Positions 41,090 to 52,784 are shown, numbered from the stretch's first letter. The stretch is DNA of 64,000 nt from Erpobdella octoculata (GCA_963978895.1 OZ022247.1:18140637-18204636); one strand, 5' to 3'. The notes: generated by a model from the letters alone, not told the origin. Translations and numbers: made by a program.

Positions 41090-44000
41090 TTAAACATCAT
41101 CTAGCATTGAGTCGTTATGAGGTATGTAAAACACCCCTCTTTCTTTCATAGCTTTCTTTTTCAGTTCCTCTTCAGCCTGCTGCTCTTCTTTCTCACCTTG
41201 CTGGAGAACCAAAATTTCATCAATACTCACCTCTGTCAAGTTGCTCTTGTATTCTAGATCTGTGTCCTAAAAATGACAAGTTATTCTTGTACTCTCAATC
41301 GGCATAGGAAAATATATACAAAATTTGCAAGATGCCTTGGATAAGTTCAATTAATAGATTGATGATGGCAATATAATAGGAGTTTTAACTCTGCACCACT
41401 TTATGTGAGCCAGTCCCAAGTCTGGATTGGAATAAAAAACCGGACCTAATTATGACCTGTGACAAGAAATACCTTGGTATTTTCTACTTACTCTTATTTT
41501 CGTTCAAACAGTTATGTAGAAACTGAAGTAACAAAAATAATATTATAAAGTATCATTCAGAGAAGGCCTACCTATGGAGCTATTCTATGCAGATGGTCTG
41601 GTTCTGCTGACAGAAAAATGTTTGCTGAGAATATGAAGTGGAAAGCAGGTATGGAAGAGAAAGGACTGAGAGTAAATCTGGGCAAGACAAAAGTCATAAG
41701 ATGTCGAAATGCTACTTTGGATCAAGTCAGGAAAGTACCCGTGTGCTGAGTAGTAAAGGAGCAGGTTCAAATTCCATCAAATGCACCTCAAGCCATGCAT
41801 GGGTCTATAAGAAGTGCAGCAAGATTAGTCCTTGTAACGCATACTACATGCTTGAAAGTAGCAGGTGCGTTGCACAAGAGAAATTCCCACAACCCTATCT
41901 ATCAAAAAGGCTGTTTTCTCACGATCCTGAGCATGTATGCTCACCTGCCAATATTCGCTTTTAAGATCTAAAGCAGAAAGCATTCGAGATCCCTCAAGTG
42001 TATCGATAGCATCATCAATTCGGGACAGAGGATAACTATCTTTGAGTGTAACCTAGTTTAACATTCTGCAATCGACAGAAAAATGCAATATATTATCTTT
42101 CTTCTTAACATGTACAACCAGTAAACTCCATGGACCATTGGATGGCTCTATAACTCTTTGTTTCTTCATCTTTTCTAGCATCTTTCTAGCCTCGTCACGC
42201 TTTGCCAGTGGTAACCTTCGTGACAGTTGTCGAAGGGGCACTATATTACCAGTTCGAATTCTGTGTTCAACTATTTTTGTTTTTCCAGTTTGTCGACCCT
42301 CTTTTCAACTTCCATTAAAGGAAGCTGACCTTCAAGAATTATTTTTTATATTCTTTGTTGTGCTGCTTTGTTCTTTTCTTTTGCTAATTCAATTGGGCTT
42401 TTGATTTCAAATTCGAAGGTATCGGGATCATTTCTATCACTTTCAACTTGATGTGTCTCGCAGGCATACAATTAGATCAATTAATTACCCGACACTTCAT
42501 AAACATTGTATGTTGTTTGGTAGATCTAAGTCACAATTTGTATCAGTGAACTCAAGTGCCATACAAGGTTCATGCTTTGGACCAGGGTGTTATGGCATTA
42601 CGGCATCAGATTTGAGGCCTTTGACTTATGGCAATGAAATAAAAAAAATATACAGATGATTTCAATCTAATTGTCCCAGCGATCAATGTTAGCATCAGGT
42701 GTGCAGAGCTGCACTATATTCAAACATGGTTTGTGATTAACAACTTGACATTAAACTGAAAGAAAGTTTTTTCATAGACCGTGAACAACTGTCAAAGTGC
42801 CCAAGCTACATGGCGTTTATCAAGTGACGAGCCTCAAACTCTTGGGTGGAAAAATATGTATCAGACATCTTATCCTCATCTGCTCGTAAGCTTTATGGGC
42901 TGTGCGTGTTGTGCACCCATGGAATGAAGAGACGACACAGACGCTCTTCAAATCAACTGTGATGTCAAGGCTCCTGTATGCGTCTCCTTCATGATGGTGA
43001 TTAGTTAATGAGATTCAAAAAAGACCTCTCGAGCCAGGTTTTACAATGGACAGCTGGCATTTGCCAACCTGTGTGACCAGTTTGATGATGGTTGGAATAA
43101 AGATAACTTGAACTGAACAACACAAAGATTTATACGACTAGAAGGAATCGAACCTGCTTGTCATCGGCAACACTGCCTTGCCTAAAAAATGCAAGCGCTC
43201 TTACTATTGGGACAGCTGGCCATCACAAAAAAAGTAATTTGTGTTCAGGACCCACATTAGGACTGCTTCATTAAAGAGATGGTTTTAACGATCTAAAAAA
43301 TGTCCTTTATTCAACATGTTATTGGCAAAAAATGAGAAATATATAAAAAAAAACAGTCAATGCTGGATAACCCCGCAGTTATCAATCTTTATAAACTGAA
43401 ATTAAAACTGAATTTCGAATATTAATTCTGGTTGAAAAACAAAACTGAAATTAACAATACTTCTGAAATTAAATAATCTCTGGCCATGACTGTACTCAGC
43501 TTACACAAGCTTTAATTGCTATGCAACCTTCCTCTGTACTAATCAGAGCAGCCTAAAAAAAATAGAATCAAACTCACAATCTCTCCTAACAGCACCACAT
43601 TTTCTCCTCGAATAACAAAAATTCCTCTGGGAATGTCACCAAATTTTGATCCTACATGTATTCGTTCTATTGTCTTTTGCAGCACAAGATTGGCTAAATA
43701 GAAAAAAAACTTTTAAATTATTTTAACACCGTCAACTACACAACATTCTATGCCACTTAATTGATTAGCAATAAAATAATAGTAAAAAAAGAAATAAAAT
43801 AGGTTACTGATAATGATGAACAATATTAAACATATAAAACAATTCTCACCAAATTGGTCTATACTTCTCAAATAACCAATCAATGTTCTTCCATCCCTGA
43901 GTACAACCAACAATTTTTCTGCAACCAACAGTTTTAGATAGAAAAATCAAAATAGTCCAGAAATATAATTGTGTTAGAGTTATGTGGTTATCCTAAACTT

Positions 44001-47000
44001 CCACAAACTATTGACATCAACATTACATGTGTTTAATGGCTTAACTTGTTTTATAAGTTTATGGATATGCTCATTCTTGTTTATACACTGAAGTGATTAT
44101 GTATGCAATAGTCAAAATGAAGCTGCTTCATAACTTTTTTTAATTTTTAAATTCCAATAACTACAGATACAATTTCCTTATGCAAATAGAAAAAAGTCAA
44201 AACTCTCCCAGCTTATTTAGGTACGGACATCGTAAAATTATAAATATTACTCCTATGATTCATCCAAAATAAAGTTTAAATCTGAAACAAGAATGTACAA
44301 AAAACAAAGTTTTTTAAAAACACACCTTTATATTTTTTAAATTATGCAAATCAATTTCTAAATGCAATAAGTTTTACTACTGTTTATAGTAATACATTAC
44401 TATTGTTTATAGTAATACTTTACTCAAACTAACCATCGGCTATTTTTCAAACAGGATAGAACGCTTTTTGTATATAAATATAAAAGACGCCCCACATTTT
44501 AAGTTTTAAAAATTATAGCTTGTTCGTTACACGAATGTCCATAATTAATGCCTGCCTCCATCAAGACATTTCTCACACGGCCCAGAGAAAAATTATTTTC
44601 TTCTTTTTAGTTCACAAAAACGTGGTATTTTAAAAAGAAACAGATTCACAGCAAGAAAAATTTAGTGATGATAATTAAATTATTAGCTTTTATAACCCAT
44701 AAACAAGTTGAAATTGACAAAATAAAATTAGTTATTTTGAAATAACAAAGACTGGCAACACCATCTCCTGTCAATCAAATTGTGTTGCCTTACTACAACC
44801 TCTCTGATAGGATTACCAATTTTTGCACCACAAAAAACCATAAAGCCAAAAAAAAAACATTCTGGGCCAACTCTGAGCAAATTTAGGTGTGAAGTTAGCA
44901 ATATTGCTGGCTGTGCAAATTAAATAAAAAAAATTTTGTGCACCCAGGCTTATACATCGTTGGATGGGGTTTTTAAAATGGAATCTAATAGTATAATTTG
45001 TTTTTCTTCGATTCAACAAACAAAAAAGTTGATTTTTTTCTAAAATAAAATTTTCCCCTATGCTCGTTAAAAGCCAGCAGGATGTGCTAATGAGTAGCCA
45101 CTTGGCATAATAGCCGCAGGGAGCCAGGCTCATTTGTATGTTCACCTGTTTGTTTACGCTTCGTTTAGCTGGAAAAAATTGGTACATGGTATGACGTCTT
45201 ATTAGAATGTTTTTTATTTATTAAGTTATATAAGCGAGAGTTACAAATTTGGATTTATAATTGAATTATCTAAAAACAAGCATCTCAGAAATTCCAAGTG
45301 CAGCAGTTTGAAAAAAGTAATAATCTATCAAAAAAGAGCTAACGTTTATTGTATGCATTTTTTGTTCGAAAAATCGTCATTTTTGGCTTATAATTTATTT
45401 ATTTGTTGAACCGAAGAAAAATCAATTATACCATTAGATTCCATTTTAAAGACCCCATATAACGATGTATAGCACAGCCCTGGCTCACAAAAAAGTTTTT
45501 TTTCATTTGTACGGCCAGCAATATTGCATGCATGCAATTTTACGTTATGACTATTACTCAGCTGGTAGCCGGGGCAATAAGCGGTAAAAATGCTGTTGTC
45601 CTGTCAGTTTTGCCAAAATGATTGATTCTTCAATTAATTAATAAAGATGTACATATTTTTTAAAGGTTTTAGACATATGTTTTGACTAGAGCTGGGCCAG
45701 ATTAATCGGAATACACATAACGACACCGATTATTGGCCTAATTGGCATAATGGTAATCGGCAATTCGAAATATAATCGGTAGCCGATTAAAATTTCAATT
45801 ATTTTCTTACCGTTTAGAATAAGTATCCATAACAAACTAAAAGTTTGACAATAAAATACACGTGTTTCATTTTTTGTCAACAACAAAGTTCCGGAAGTCA
45901 AGAAGACTAACAATGGTTGGGTCTAATTATGAAGCGATGATCAACACGCTCTGTTGACGCTCATTTGCTCACTGGCTAAAGTTATCAAACTCAGTCGTTG
46001 CTCGCCGAAAAAGGAAAAATGTTGTTGTTAATTAAGTATAACTTACCTCAACTTGACTTTAGCTGTAGCCAGGTTGAGCCAGCCTACGTAGTTGACGTTG
46101 AACTCATGAGCTATCTCCCATATACATTTTTTTTTAATTTTTATTATTTTATAATTAGTTATAATTAGTTTCAACATTACTTGACTTTAATTAAAGAAAT
46201 AAAATTTTATAGAATTTTAGTAAATAATTATTATTCTTGTGTGATCGATGGTGTTATATTATCGCGGTATGTTCTGGTATGTTTCGGAACCAACATTTTC
46301 ACTAAAGAAATAATAGTAACTATAACATAATCGGTATCGGCAACTTTAGCTCTAGTTTTGACTTTTTTTTATAGATGTACATTGTACATATATTCTAATG
46401 ATTTTAATATTTACTTTGATTTTTTAAGTAGATGTTCATATATTCTAAAGATTTTACACTTTGCTTTGATTTTTTCAAGTAGATGCACATATTTTCGGTA
46501 AAGGTGGAGAATAGCGTTATAAATTATTTCCGATGTTTTTAATTATATTTTCATTATAATAATTATATATTTTTAATCACAATAGTAATTCCAATTTAAT
46601 GATTCAAGCAGTTTATTAATTTAAAAAAAATCTCAAAAATTAACGAGAACCACAACAAAAACTATTAATAGCACAGTCAGACAGAAACTGTTTATATTTA
46701 TAGCGTAGTCAAAAATAAAGTTAGTTGCAAAAGAAACGTTAACAGTCACAAGATTAAATATTAATCACGCAGTCAAAATAACATTATTTAAAGTAAAAAC
46801 AGAGCAGTTTTTCAGAGAAAGATAAAACTGGATAGTTTTCAATTATAGATACACAGAGTTTCACCAAAGATGTTGTCACCTGGATTGGGACTACGGAACT
46901 GAAATTCACTTAAATAAGTAGTTAATTTCTTTACAAATATTTTATAAAAACTCGCACAAATAATTTCTTTTACATTTTATTTCACTTCACTTCACCTTTA

Positions 47001-47338
47001 GTTAGTTTTTTTTATGAGATTATTTTTTGCTACTACATGACGGTTTTCTGCATTTAAATTCTTTTCTAGTCACCATTTAAGAAAAATAATTGGATCAGTC
47101 TAGTCTATAGGTAGACATACGGGGACTGCCGGCACAGTGGCCATTTTACCGATTGCAATCCCGACGAACCGCCGAGGCAATATAATATAGCAGCGACCCA
47201 ATTTTACCGCTTATATTGCCCGGGCGGTGGACAATAGAATTTACTAATCGCATCTCCATCTAAATTATACAAGTCAATAAAATAAAACTTGCTATCAACT
47301 TCTTCAATCAAGCTAGCAGTTCCTGGTAAATAGTTCAT
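41090..47338 (-). CDS. LSM1: U6 snRNA-associated Sm-like protein LSm1
   Basis: LSm1 is the defining subunit of the cytoplasmic LSm1-7 ring that binds oligoadenylated mRNA 3' ends and promotes decapping. Exons in transcript order: 47338-47293 ([18 protein letters not shown]), 43918-43850, 43693-43578, 41266-41090 (TAA). Phases 1, 1, 0 fit and give 135 residues, against 133 in human. Sm1 motif: [20 protein letters not shown]. Sm2 motif: [16 protein letters not shown]. The C-terminal extension has [20 protein letters not shown] and a helix-rich acidic/basic tail, as in LSM1 and unlike LSM8. The first intron (3.4 kb) uses a GC donor and holds a fold-back repeat and a hAT MITE. The third (2.3 kb) holds LINE and gypsy fragments. 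No disabling change was seen. Confidence 0.93.
41384..41480 (+). repeat. A-tailed SINE, family 'CCAGTC', 5' part
   Basis: AACTCTGCACC, GTGAGCCAGTCCCAAGTCTG and ATTATGACCTGTGACAAGAA match the family head and body. Similarity ends near 41480, before the tail. Lies in LSM1 intron 3. Confidence 0.6.
41540..41745 (+). pseudogene. LINE reverse-transcriptase fragment with mutated catalytic box
   Basis: Reads [17 protein letters not shown], then [20 protein letters not shown] and [15 protein letters not shown]. The family box is YADD; here the second aspartate is glycine, so this copy cannot polymerise. There is a frame break between the box and MKWK. Truncated on both sides. Confidence 0.75.
41940..42420 (-). 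pseudogene. Ty3/gypsy RT N-terminal fragment
   Basis: Minus strand: [48 protein letters not shown] and FSVDCRMLN, then after a stop [20 protein letters not shown] and [10 protein letters not shown]. This is the finger/palm start of a chromovirus/gypsy RT. The catalytic box and all else are missing. Confidence 0.75.
42470..43080 (+). pseudogene. LINE RT fragment
   Basis: Pieces in shifting frames: [15 protein letters not shown] and [12 protein letters not shown] (motif B region), [18 protein letters not shown] with YTDD in place of [20 protein letters not shown], and [19 protein letters not shown]. Matches a widespread invertebrate non-LTR RT. Several frameshifts. Confidence 0.65.
43081..43577. 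other. Intronic spacer of LSM1
   Basis: AT-rich. A minus-strand GGTTCGATTCC near 43146-43156 could be the box B of an old tRNA-derived SINE. Nothing else. Confidence 0.35.
44880..45545. mobile_element. Fold-back element with about 125-bp terminal inverted repeats
   Basis: 44905-45030 is the reverse complement of 45395-45530, with shared TAGATTCCATTTTAAA, CATCCAACGATGTATA-like text and GCCAGCAATATTGC at the tips. Interior 45031-45394 is a diverged copy of 30440-30750. No ORF, so a non-autonomous element of uncertain superfamily. Confidence 0.65.
45687..46354 (+). mobile_element. hAT non-autonomous element, intact ends
   Basis: Termini TAGAGCTGGGCC and TTTAGCTCTA form short inverted repeats (TAGAGCT). 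Flanks are an exact 8-bp duplication GTTTTGAC at 45679-45686 and 46355-46362, diagnostic of hAT. Interior fragments (TTGCTCGCCGA, ATAACTTACCTCAACTTG, ATCGGTATCGGCAAC) match the longer relic at 32720-33600. Lies in LSM1 intron 1. Confidence 0.92.
46375..46500. repeat. Two to three tandem copies of about 62 bp
   Basis: TTTGATTTTTT-AAGTAGATG and CATATATTCTAAAGATTTTA recur with a period near 62. The right neighbour 46500-47290 is AT-rich, with a GC-richer block at 47110-47235 related to 8995-9130. Confidence 0.6.
47287..47292 (-). other. Non-canonical GC splice donor (GCAAGT) of LSM1 intron 1
   Basis: Exon 1 ends GAT A at 47293. Joining to AA AAA TTG at 43918 gives the conserved [12 protein letters not shown]. 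The intervening donor is GCAAGT. The next GT (two bases from the GC position, GTTTTA) would shift the frame. Confidence 0.8.
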
Positions 47339-47561
47339 GTTACAAATCGCCTCTAACTAAAAATATTCACATTTTACGAGAATGTAACTTATTAACGTTG
47401 TTCCAAAGAACTATAAACATCATAGAACAATATTACATACATAGATATATCTATATCTATGATTACATAGTTTATACCATAGATATCTATGATATCGTAA
47501 GTTATATATCTATGGTTTATACATTTTTGCTTAAGAAATCTACTGAACATCTATGTATATA

Positions 47562-47659
47562 AACTAGAAATGAAAAAAAATTTCATAAAATTCGGTTCAG
47601 TCGTTTCGGAGGAGTTCAATTTCAAACACTATGACACGAGATTTTTATATATATATAGA
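47562..47659 (-). mobile_element. Helitron 5'-end fragment, third family
   Basis: Minus strand A|TCTATATATATATAAAAATCT then TCGTGTCATAGTGTTTGAA and CGACTGAACCGAATTTTATG, a 5' terminus widespread in animal Helitrons. No matching 3' end was found, so about 95 bp remain. It lies 220 bp upstream of the LSM1 start codon. Confidence 0.65.
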
Positions 47660-47913
47660 TTTGTTTTACTAAAGTTTTGATGTTTGCGCCCGCAACGTTT
47701 TTCGCTGTATATGAATATTATTTAATACTTTTTAAGGCGCAATAAAAACGTTGTTTTAAAAAAAATGTATTTTTATGATGTAAAAATTATTTTCTACTTT
47801 TTTGTTTTTGATGGGTAAAATTTTGTAAGCATTTGAGTTTTTTTGCTAGGTGGCATTTAAAATCTTATGACTTTTTTACTTTTTTGCTTGGTGCAATATA
47901 TGATCTCTATATT

Positions 47914-49600
47914 CAGGGGCGTATTTAAGCATAGGCTACATAGGCTGCAGCCTATGGGCACCACGACCCATGGCCAGGTCCGCCAAAAGAAAAAAGAAAA
48001 GAAAAAACAGAAAAAAGAAAGAAAGAAAAGTAAAGTCTTTGATGTTTTTGATTCATATCGTCCTTAAGAAGGTATGCTAAATCTCAATAAAAAAATCAAT
48101 AACAAAGGTTATTAATGTCTGTGTATGTCGGTTTCCCATACATGCTGCACACAAAATGTTGTACTTTCTTCATGTTTTCTGCACTAAGCCAATTAATTTT
48201 GCTTCCTAAGGATGTAAATAGCTCAATGAAGCTTGGATTTGACATCATTACCTTGAGTGGAGTTTTCTTACCTTTGCGAACAAAAGAGCTGGTTGTGTCG
48301 CATCTAGTGAAGGCGTGGAAAGCTGGCAAAGCTAATGAAACATTGTGTCCGATTGAATTGGCTACTTCATGAATGTTTATGAATCTACGATGGTTTCCTG
48401 TTCCAGTTTCAAATATAATTTGTTGTGTTACAAGATGTGAATACGATATCAGTAAAATAAAAACATCGGTATCAGGAGATCGTATCACAATTTTTGTGTC
48501 TGGTGAGGTGTTCCTTGCAGCATGTAGACAGTGCAGTATTATCCGAGTGCCTGCCTTTTCTTGACGTGTACTTAAGCGTGTGACATTTTCTTATGAAACG
48601 TTTAATCCATCTGAACTTTCAAGACACACATTTATTGTTTCTCGCATACTATGTAGATTTTTCGGGCTTGAAGCCCACTTGCATAAGTCTGTGTTTTCCA
48701 TTGGCTGAGTATGAAGCGGGTTAATTGACTTTTATTTTTCCCGCAACTCAAAAAGGATTTGAAATCTTTTGGCATTTTGGTTTTTGATCCAGCAATTTGA
48801 AACTCAGAGACACTTGTCGAGACTCCTCGTCTCAACCTTTCCTGTTTTTTGGTGCTGTTTTTGATGTACGTGTCGGTCACAAAGTGTACTACAGGAGATT
48901 TTGGTAGATTGTAAAAAATGTCCCGAGCAAACTCTTCAAAAGTTTCAGGTAACCGTGTAGCAGCCTGAATTATAGCATTGCCCTCCACAATGTGTGTTGC
49001 AAATCTGAGTTCCGGTATGACAGCTGGAGCCACATTCTTTTCCAAAACATGCATCAACTGTGACTTGTCAGTTTTGAAAAAGGCTCCATCAGCGGTTGCC
49101 AGTGACCACGGAATCGGTCCTAGAGGATAGCTAAGTAGTTTCTCTAAGCTTAAATTATGCTGTTGAGAAAGTAGCAACGCAGTACCCAGTATATTTCTGT
49201 CCGAACGAATCTCAATTGTTTTCATCTGAGTGGCTGTTAGAGTGCGTTTAAAAGCAATGGATTGAAATGTCAACAGTTTACTTTTTTTAATGGCGCATGG
49301 AATTTAATAGTTTTGTTAACCAATCTTGATTGAATGAAAGCTGAAACAGCAGAATTTCCATATTGAACAAATCCCATCATATCTCTCGTCACATCTTCAT
49401 TCGCCGGTTGTCCTGATGAGATGCAAAATAATTTATCCTTTAGTTCTCCACTCAAAGTAAAAGGATTGAGGTACAGTTGGAAAGCCGATAGCAAGTTCAA
49501 AATCTCACTCACTTTTCTTGATCTGTGAAATTTGGTTAGATTTATGACCATTCTCACCACAGTCTGTCATGTCCAATTCATCCAATGTGACTTCAACATA
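47914..49600 (-). pseudogene. PIN/FEN1-like transposon-associated protein, broken
   Basis: Minus-strand pieces in order: 49560-49270 (NLLSAFQLYLNPF, GFVQYGNSAVSAFIQSRLVN), 49273-48632 (LLSYPLGPIPWSLATADGAF, EEFARDIFYNLPKSPVVHFV, PKDFKSFLSCGKNKSQLTRF), 48651-48096 (IVIRSPDTDVFILLIS, LPAFHAFTRCDTTSSFVRKG). The acidic SPDTDVF and the CDTTS loop resemble PIN/FEN1-fold nucleases. Family members I recall have EEADTR before this; here it reads EKAGTR. Two frameshifts and one stop break it. CAGGGGCGTATTTAAG at 47914 looks like a hAT terminus, so the gene may be cargo, but the opposite end was not found. Confidence 0.6.
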
Positions 49601-49965
49601 TGCTGCTCTTTTGTGCCGAGTGACACACATCTGTAGTAAGCGTTGGTGTTACGACTAAATCAAATAATACCTCCTGGCATTTTTGCTGATTTGTTGATTG
49701 TTTATTCAATGGTCATGTCCATAGCAATTCTACATCTTGGTAGATTTGATCGTGATGAACTGAATTTTTAGTTTATTTAAAAAAGCGACAAAAAGCGAAA
49801 TTTTCATTTTTGTTGTAAACATTTGTATCATGTAAACATAAGATGCGATCAATTTTTATAAACAAAATTATGCAACTTTTCTTACACCATGGAAGTCAGC
49901 AATTATTATTATTTATTTATTTAACGTGCTCTCTAAAAAGAAAAATTTCTCAGAACTATTGTCAA
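49601..49965. other. Spacer, no gene
   Basis: AT-rich DNA between the PIN-like relic and the first 18-bp array; no support for any feature. Confidence 0.5.
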
Positions 49966-50168
49966 ATATTACAATTTATACATATATTACAATTTATACA
50001 TATATTACAATTTATACATATATTACAATTTATACATATATTACAATTTATATATATATTACAATTTATACATATATTACAATTTATACATATATTACAA
50101 TTTATACATATATTACAATTTATACATATATTACAATTTATACATATATTACAATTTATACATATATT
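49966..50168 (+). repeat. 18-bp tandem array 1 (TTACAATTTATACATATA)
   Basis: About 11 copies, nearly perfect, with one TATATATATA variant. No spacers, so not CRISPR-like. The open frames through it (TIYTYI or NLYIYY repeats) are by-products. Confidence 0.95.
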
Positions 50169-50502
50169 ACATTAAATAGAACTTTAAATGGAGTGAAATA
50201 GAATATATTTAAATTAGTTGATTTCTGCAAGCTTTAGTTTAGTTTTCTCAGGTTGTTTGCTTCACCCTATGCCTTTTTGGCAGCTGCTTTTTCTAGCCTT
50301 CATACATTTTTGCCATATTTTTTCACTTTTTCTCAGTGTCAACACTAGAGGTTGAACAAGTTTTCTCTACAGTTGAGCACTTTTTTGTAGAACAGCACAA
50401 CACCTGAGAATTGGGTTAAAAAATGTTTATTCTGCCAGAAAAACAACGCAAAAATTTCTTGACACAGAACTAGTCAATCGAAATTTCTGAGAAACTGATA
50501 TA

Positions 50503-50730
50503 CAGGGTGGGCCAAAAAAAACTGAGACAGTCCTACGATATGTTCTTTAATTATTGCATTCTTTGATCACACTAAAAGTTAAAGATGGCGACCGGAAATT
50601 AAATAAATAATGACATATTAATTAAAGTAAATAAACAGGTAATATTTTGTTTATTAGGAAATGATTTGTCTAAATTTGATATAATTATATTTGATTGCAT
50701 GAAACCGTCTCACTTTTTTGGCCCAACCTG
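50503..50730. mobile_element. mariner-type MITE
   Basis: Termini CAGGGTGGGCCAAAAAAA and TTTTTTGGCCCAACCTG are inverted repeats, extended by ACTGAGAC/GTCTCA. Flanked by TA at 50501-50502 and 50731-50732. 228 bp, no ORF. TA duplication and the terminal sequence fit Tc1/mariner. Confidence 0.88.
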
Positions 50731-50802
50731 TAGGATTTTATGAAGGTTTGAATCATCCGCAACAAATTTATTTATGTTGATTTTAAATTTTATGCTAAAT
50801 GA

Positions 50803-51148
50803 CCTATATTACAATTTATACATATATTACAATTTATACATATATTACAATTTATACTTATATTACAATTTATACATATATTACAATTTATACATATATT
50901 ACAATTTATACATATATTACAATTTATACATATATTACAATTTATACATATATTACAATTTATACATATATTACAATTTATACATATATTACAATTTATA
51001 CATATATTACAATTTATACATATATTACAATTTATACATATATTACAATTTATACATATATTACAATTTATACATATATTACAATTTATACATATATTAC
51101 AATTTATACATATATTACAATTTATACATATATTACAATTTATACATC
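50803..51148 (+). repeat. 18-bp tandem array 2 (same unit as array 1)
   Basis: About 19 copies of the same 18-bp unit in the same orientation, 630 bp downstream of array 1. Very homogeneous (one variant near 50858). The two arrays flank DNA that includes the mariner MITE. Confidence 0.95.
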
Positions 51149-51869
51149 TAAAATATCAAAAATACAACAATGATACTTTGTTTCAGAATATAAAAAGTAT
51201 ACTTTGGAGACATATTTATGCACATCCAGCCTCAAATTTGGCCCCCCTTTGAAGTCGACTGGATCCACCTTTGTATCTAGTTATTCTAGTTAGTTGATTA
51301 TAATTTATAGACAAATATCAGATGGGTATTTAAACTAAGATAAATATTTTTGTTAAATCTAGGCAATTGATCATAATGACGAGCCAGTACTATCAAATGA
51401 AAGGAGTCACTTATTTTTTTAATATTTCCTAAAGACATTTAACCATAAAGTATTCTTAATTTATTTCAACATTTAACTACATAATGCTCATCTCAATTTA
51501 TTAGCCTGTTGCTTACTAAAATAGGAAGGATGGGGGCACATTGATCTGTTTTGAGGTTTTTTGGTAACAGCAGTCAAGCCATTCAAAAAGTCAACATTGT
51601 TTTGAGTGAATTTTATTGAGGAACAAATATTTTATGTATTCAATTCTGTTTAAATTGTGCAATGCAAGAGAACTATTGTCAAGTTGAACTTTGATGCAAC
51701 CCCTAAAAAAATCAAAGTACCCCACATATGGGGTACCATGGTCCCCCTACGGGGCACATTGATCCTAGGTATAATTCAATATGATCCCACATCCAGTTCT
51801 CTCAAAAAACACATTAAAATAGATATAATAGCCATTTTTCTTAATAATAATCATTTAACATTCTTTAAA
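51149..51869. other. Spacer with GGGGCACATTGATC repeats
   Basis: GGGGCACATTGATC occurs near 51534 and near 51760, and CCCCACATATGGGG at 51721-51734 is palindromic. The pattern suggests termini of an unclassified DNA transposon. No gene. Confidence 0.35.
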
Positions 51870-52095
51870 TCGATCAATGAATCAATCAATTGTATTTATA
51901 TAGCGCTATTTCCGTGGCGTTCAATAGCGCTTGGACATGAACTGATCAAACAGATATATTTTAAGTCCACGACGAAAAACAGTGAGAAAAGTAGAGTTAG
52001 TAAGAGATGTAAGAAGAGTGGAGAGTCCATAGTTCATCTAAGATGCTTGCAGAAAATATTTTCCAAGTATTTCTTCGTGTTCTACTGTGAATACC
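51870..52095 (-). mobile_element. L2-like LINE 3'-end fragment
   Basis: Reverse complement of the tail found at 59650-59866: ATAGCGCTATATAAATA, AATTGATTGATTGATT tail, GACTTAAAATATAT and CTCTTACTAACTCTACTT. Only the last 200-odd bases are present, as expected for a 5'-truncated insertion. Confidence 0.75.
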
Positions 52096-52773
52096 TGCCT
52101 TGTTCTTCAATTCGGTATCAAACCATTATTTGGATTGAGACGTCTCTTCCGAACATATCGCTTTAGTGTCATACGGTCAATTTCCATTTCACGTGCAACA
52201 GCATTGACAGCTCTAATCTTTATCATACGTTCATCCACTGCTGTTCCAATCACTTCAACACTTAATATTACAATCAGACGGAGGAGATGACATTGATTTC
52301 TGGACCTCTATTTACCAGCCTGGTTAAGTATTGATGGCGTGTGTGTCTTGTGATGGTGTGTGTGATCTTGAGGGAAAATAATTTGAGATGATAAAAAGCT
52401 TCTTTGTCTGTTTCACATTTCATGAAACTCTTAACGAATTTTATGAATTTAAATTTAAATTATTATCTCTCGATTCAAATTAATATATTTCTCTAAGTAT
52501 TTTTATTTTGCCTTTATTATTTTTACTTATGTTCTGCTTATTTTAACGTTCATCGTCCCGATTTTAATTATTATTATTTACTGTATGTATTAACTTTTAG
52601 TTACATTGAGATAATCAAAACAACCCTGATGATGGCCGCAATGGCTGAAACTTGCTAATAAAACGTTTCATTTTAGATTTAGTAAAAATGTTTTCTCTCA
52701 CTTAAAATATTTTAAGCGTTTAATTGACAAAACCGTGTCTTCTAAATGGCGTGTATACTTCAACAGAGCATGT

Positions 52774-52784
<11 letters not shown>
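52096..52784. other. Spacer; CTGATGATGGCC...GCTGAAAC tail motif and TA run
   Basis: 52626-52665 carries CTGATGATGGCCGCAATGGC and TGAAAC followed by AATAAA, a 3'-end style seen in several retroelements. A TA run starts near 52776. No ORF of interest (51657-52166 is not recognised). Confidence 0.4.

Noticed and set aside
44813..45187. 124-codon open frame on the minus strand
   Set aside because: It lies in an inverted-repeat element, has no recognisable domain, and is not conserved in the sister copy at 30440.
49843..51173. Repeat arrays that might be read as CRISPR
   Set aside because: Units are contiguous without spacers, and the DNA is eukaryotic.
51657..52166. 169-codon open frame as a host gene
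   Set aside because: Its second half is a reverse-oriented LINE tail, and the first half has no similarity I can recognise.
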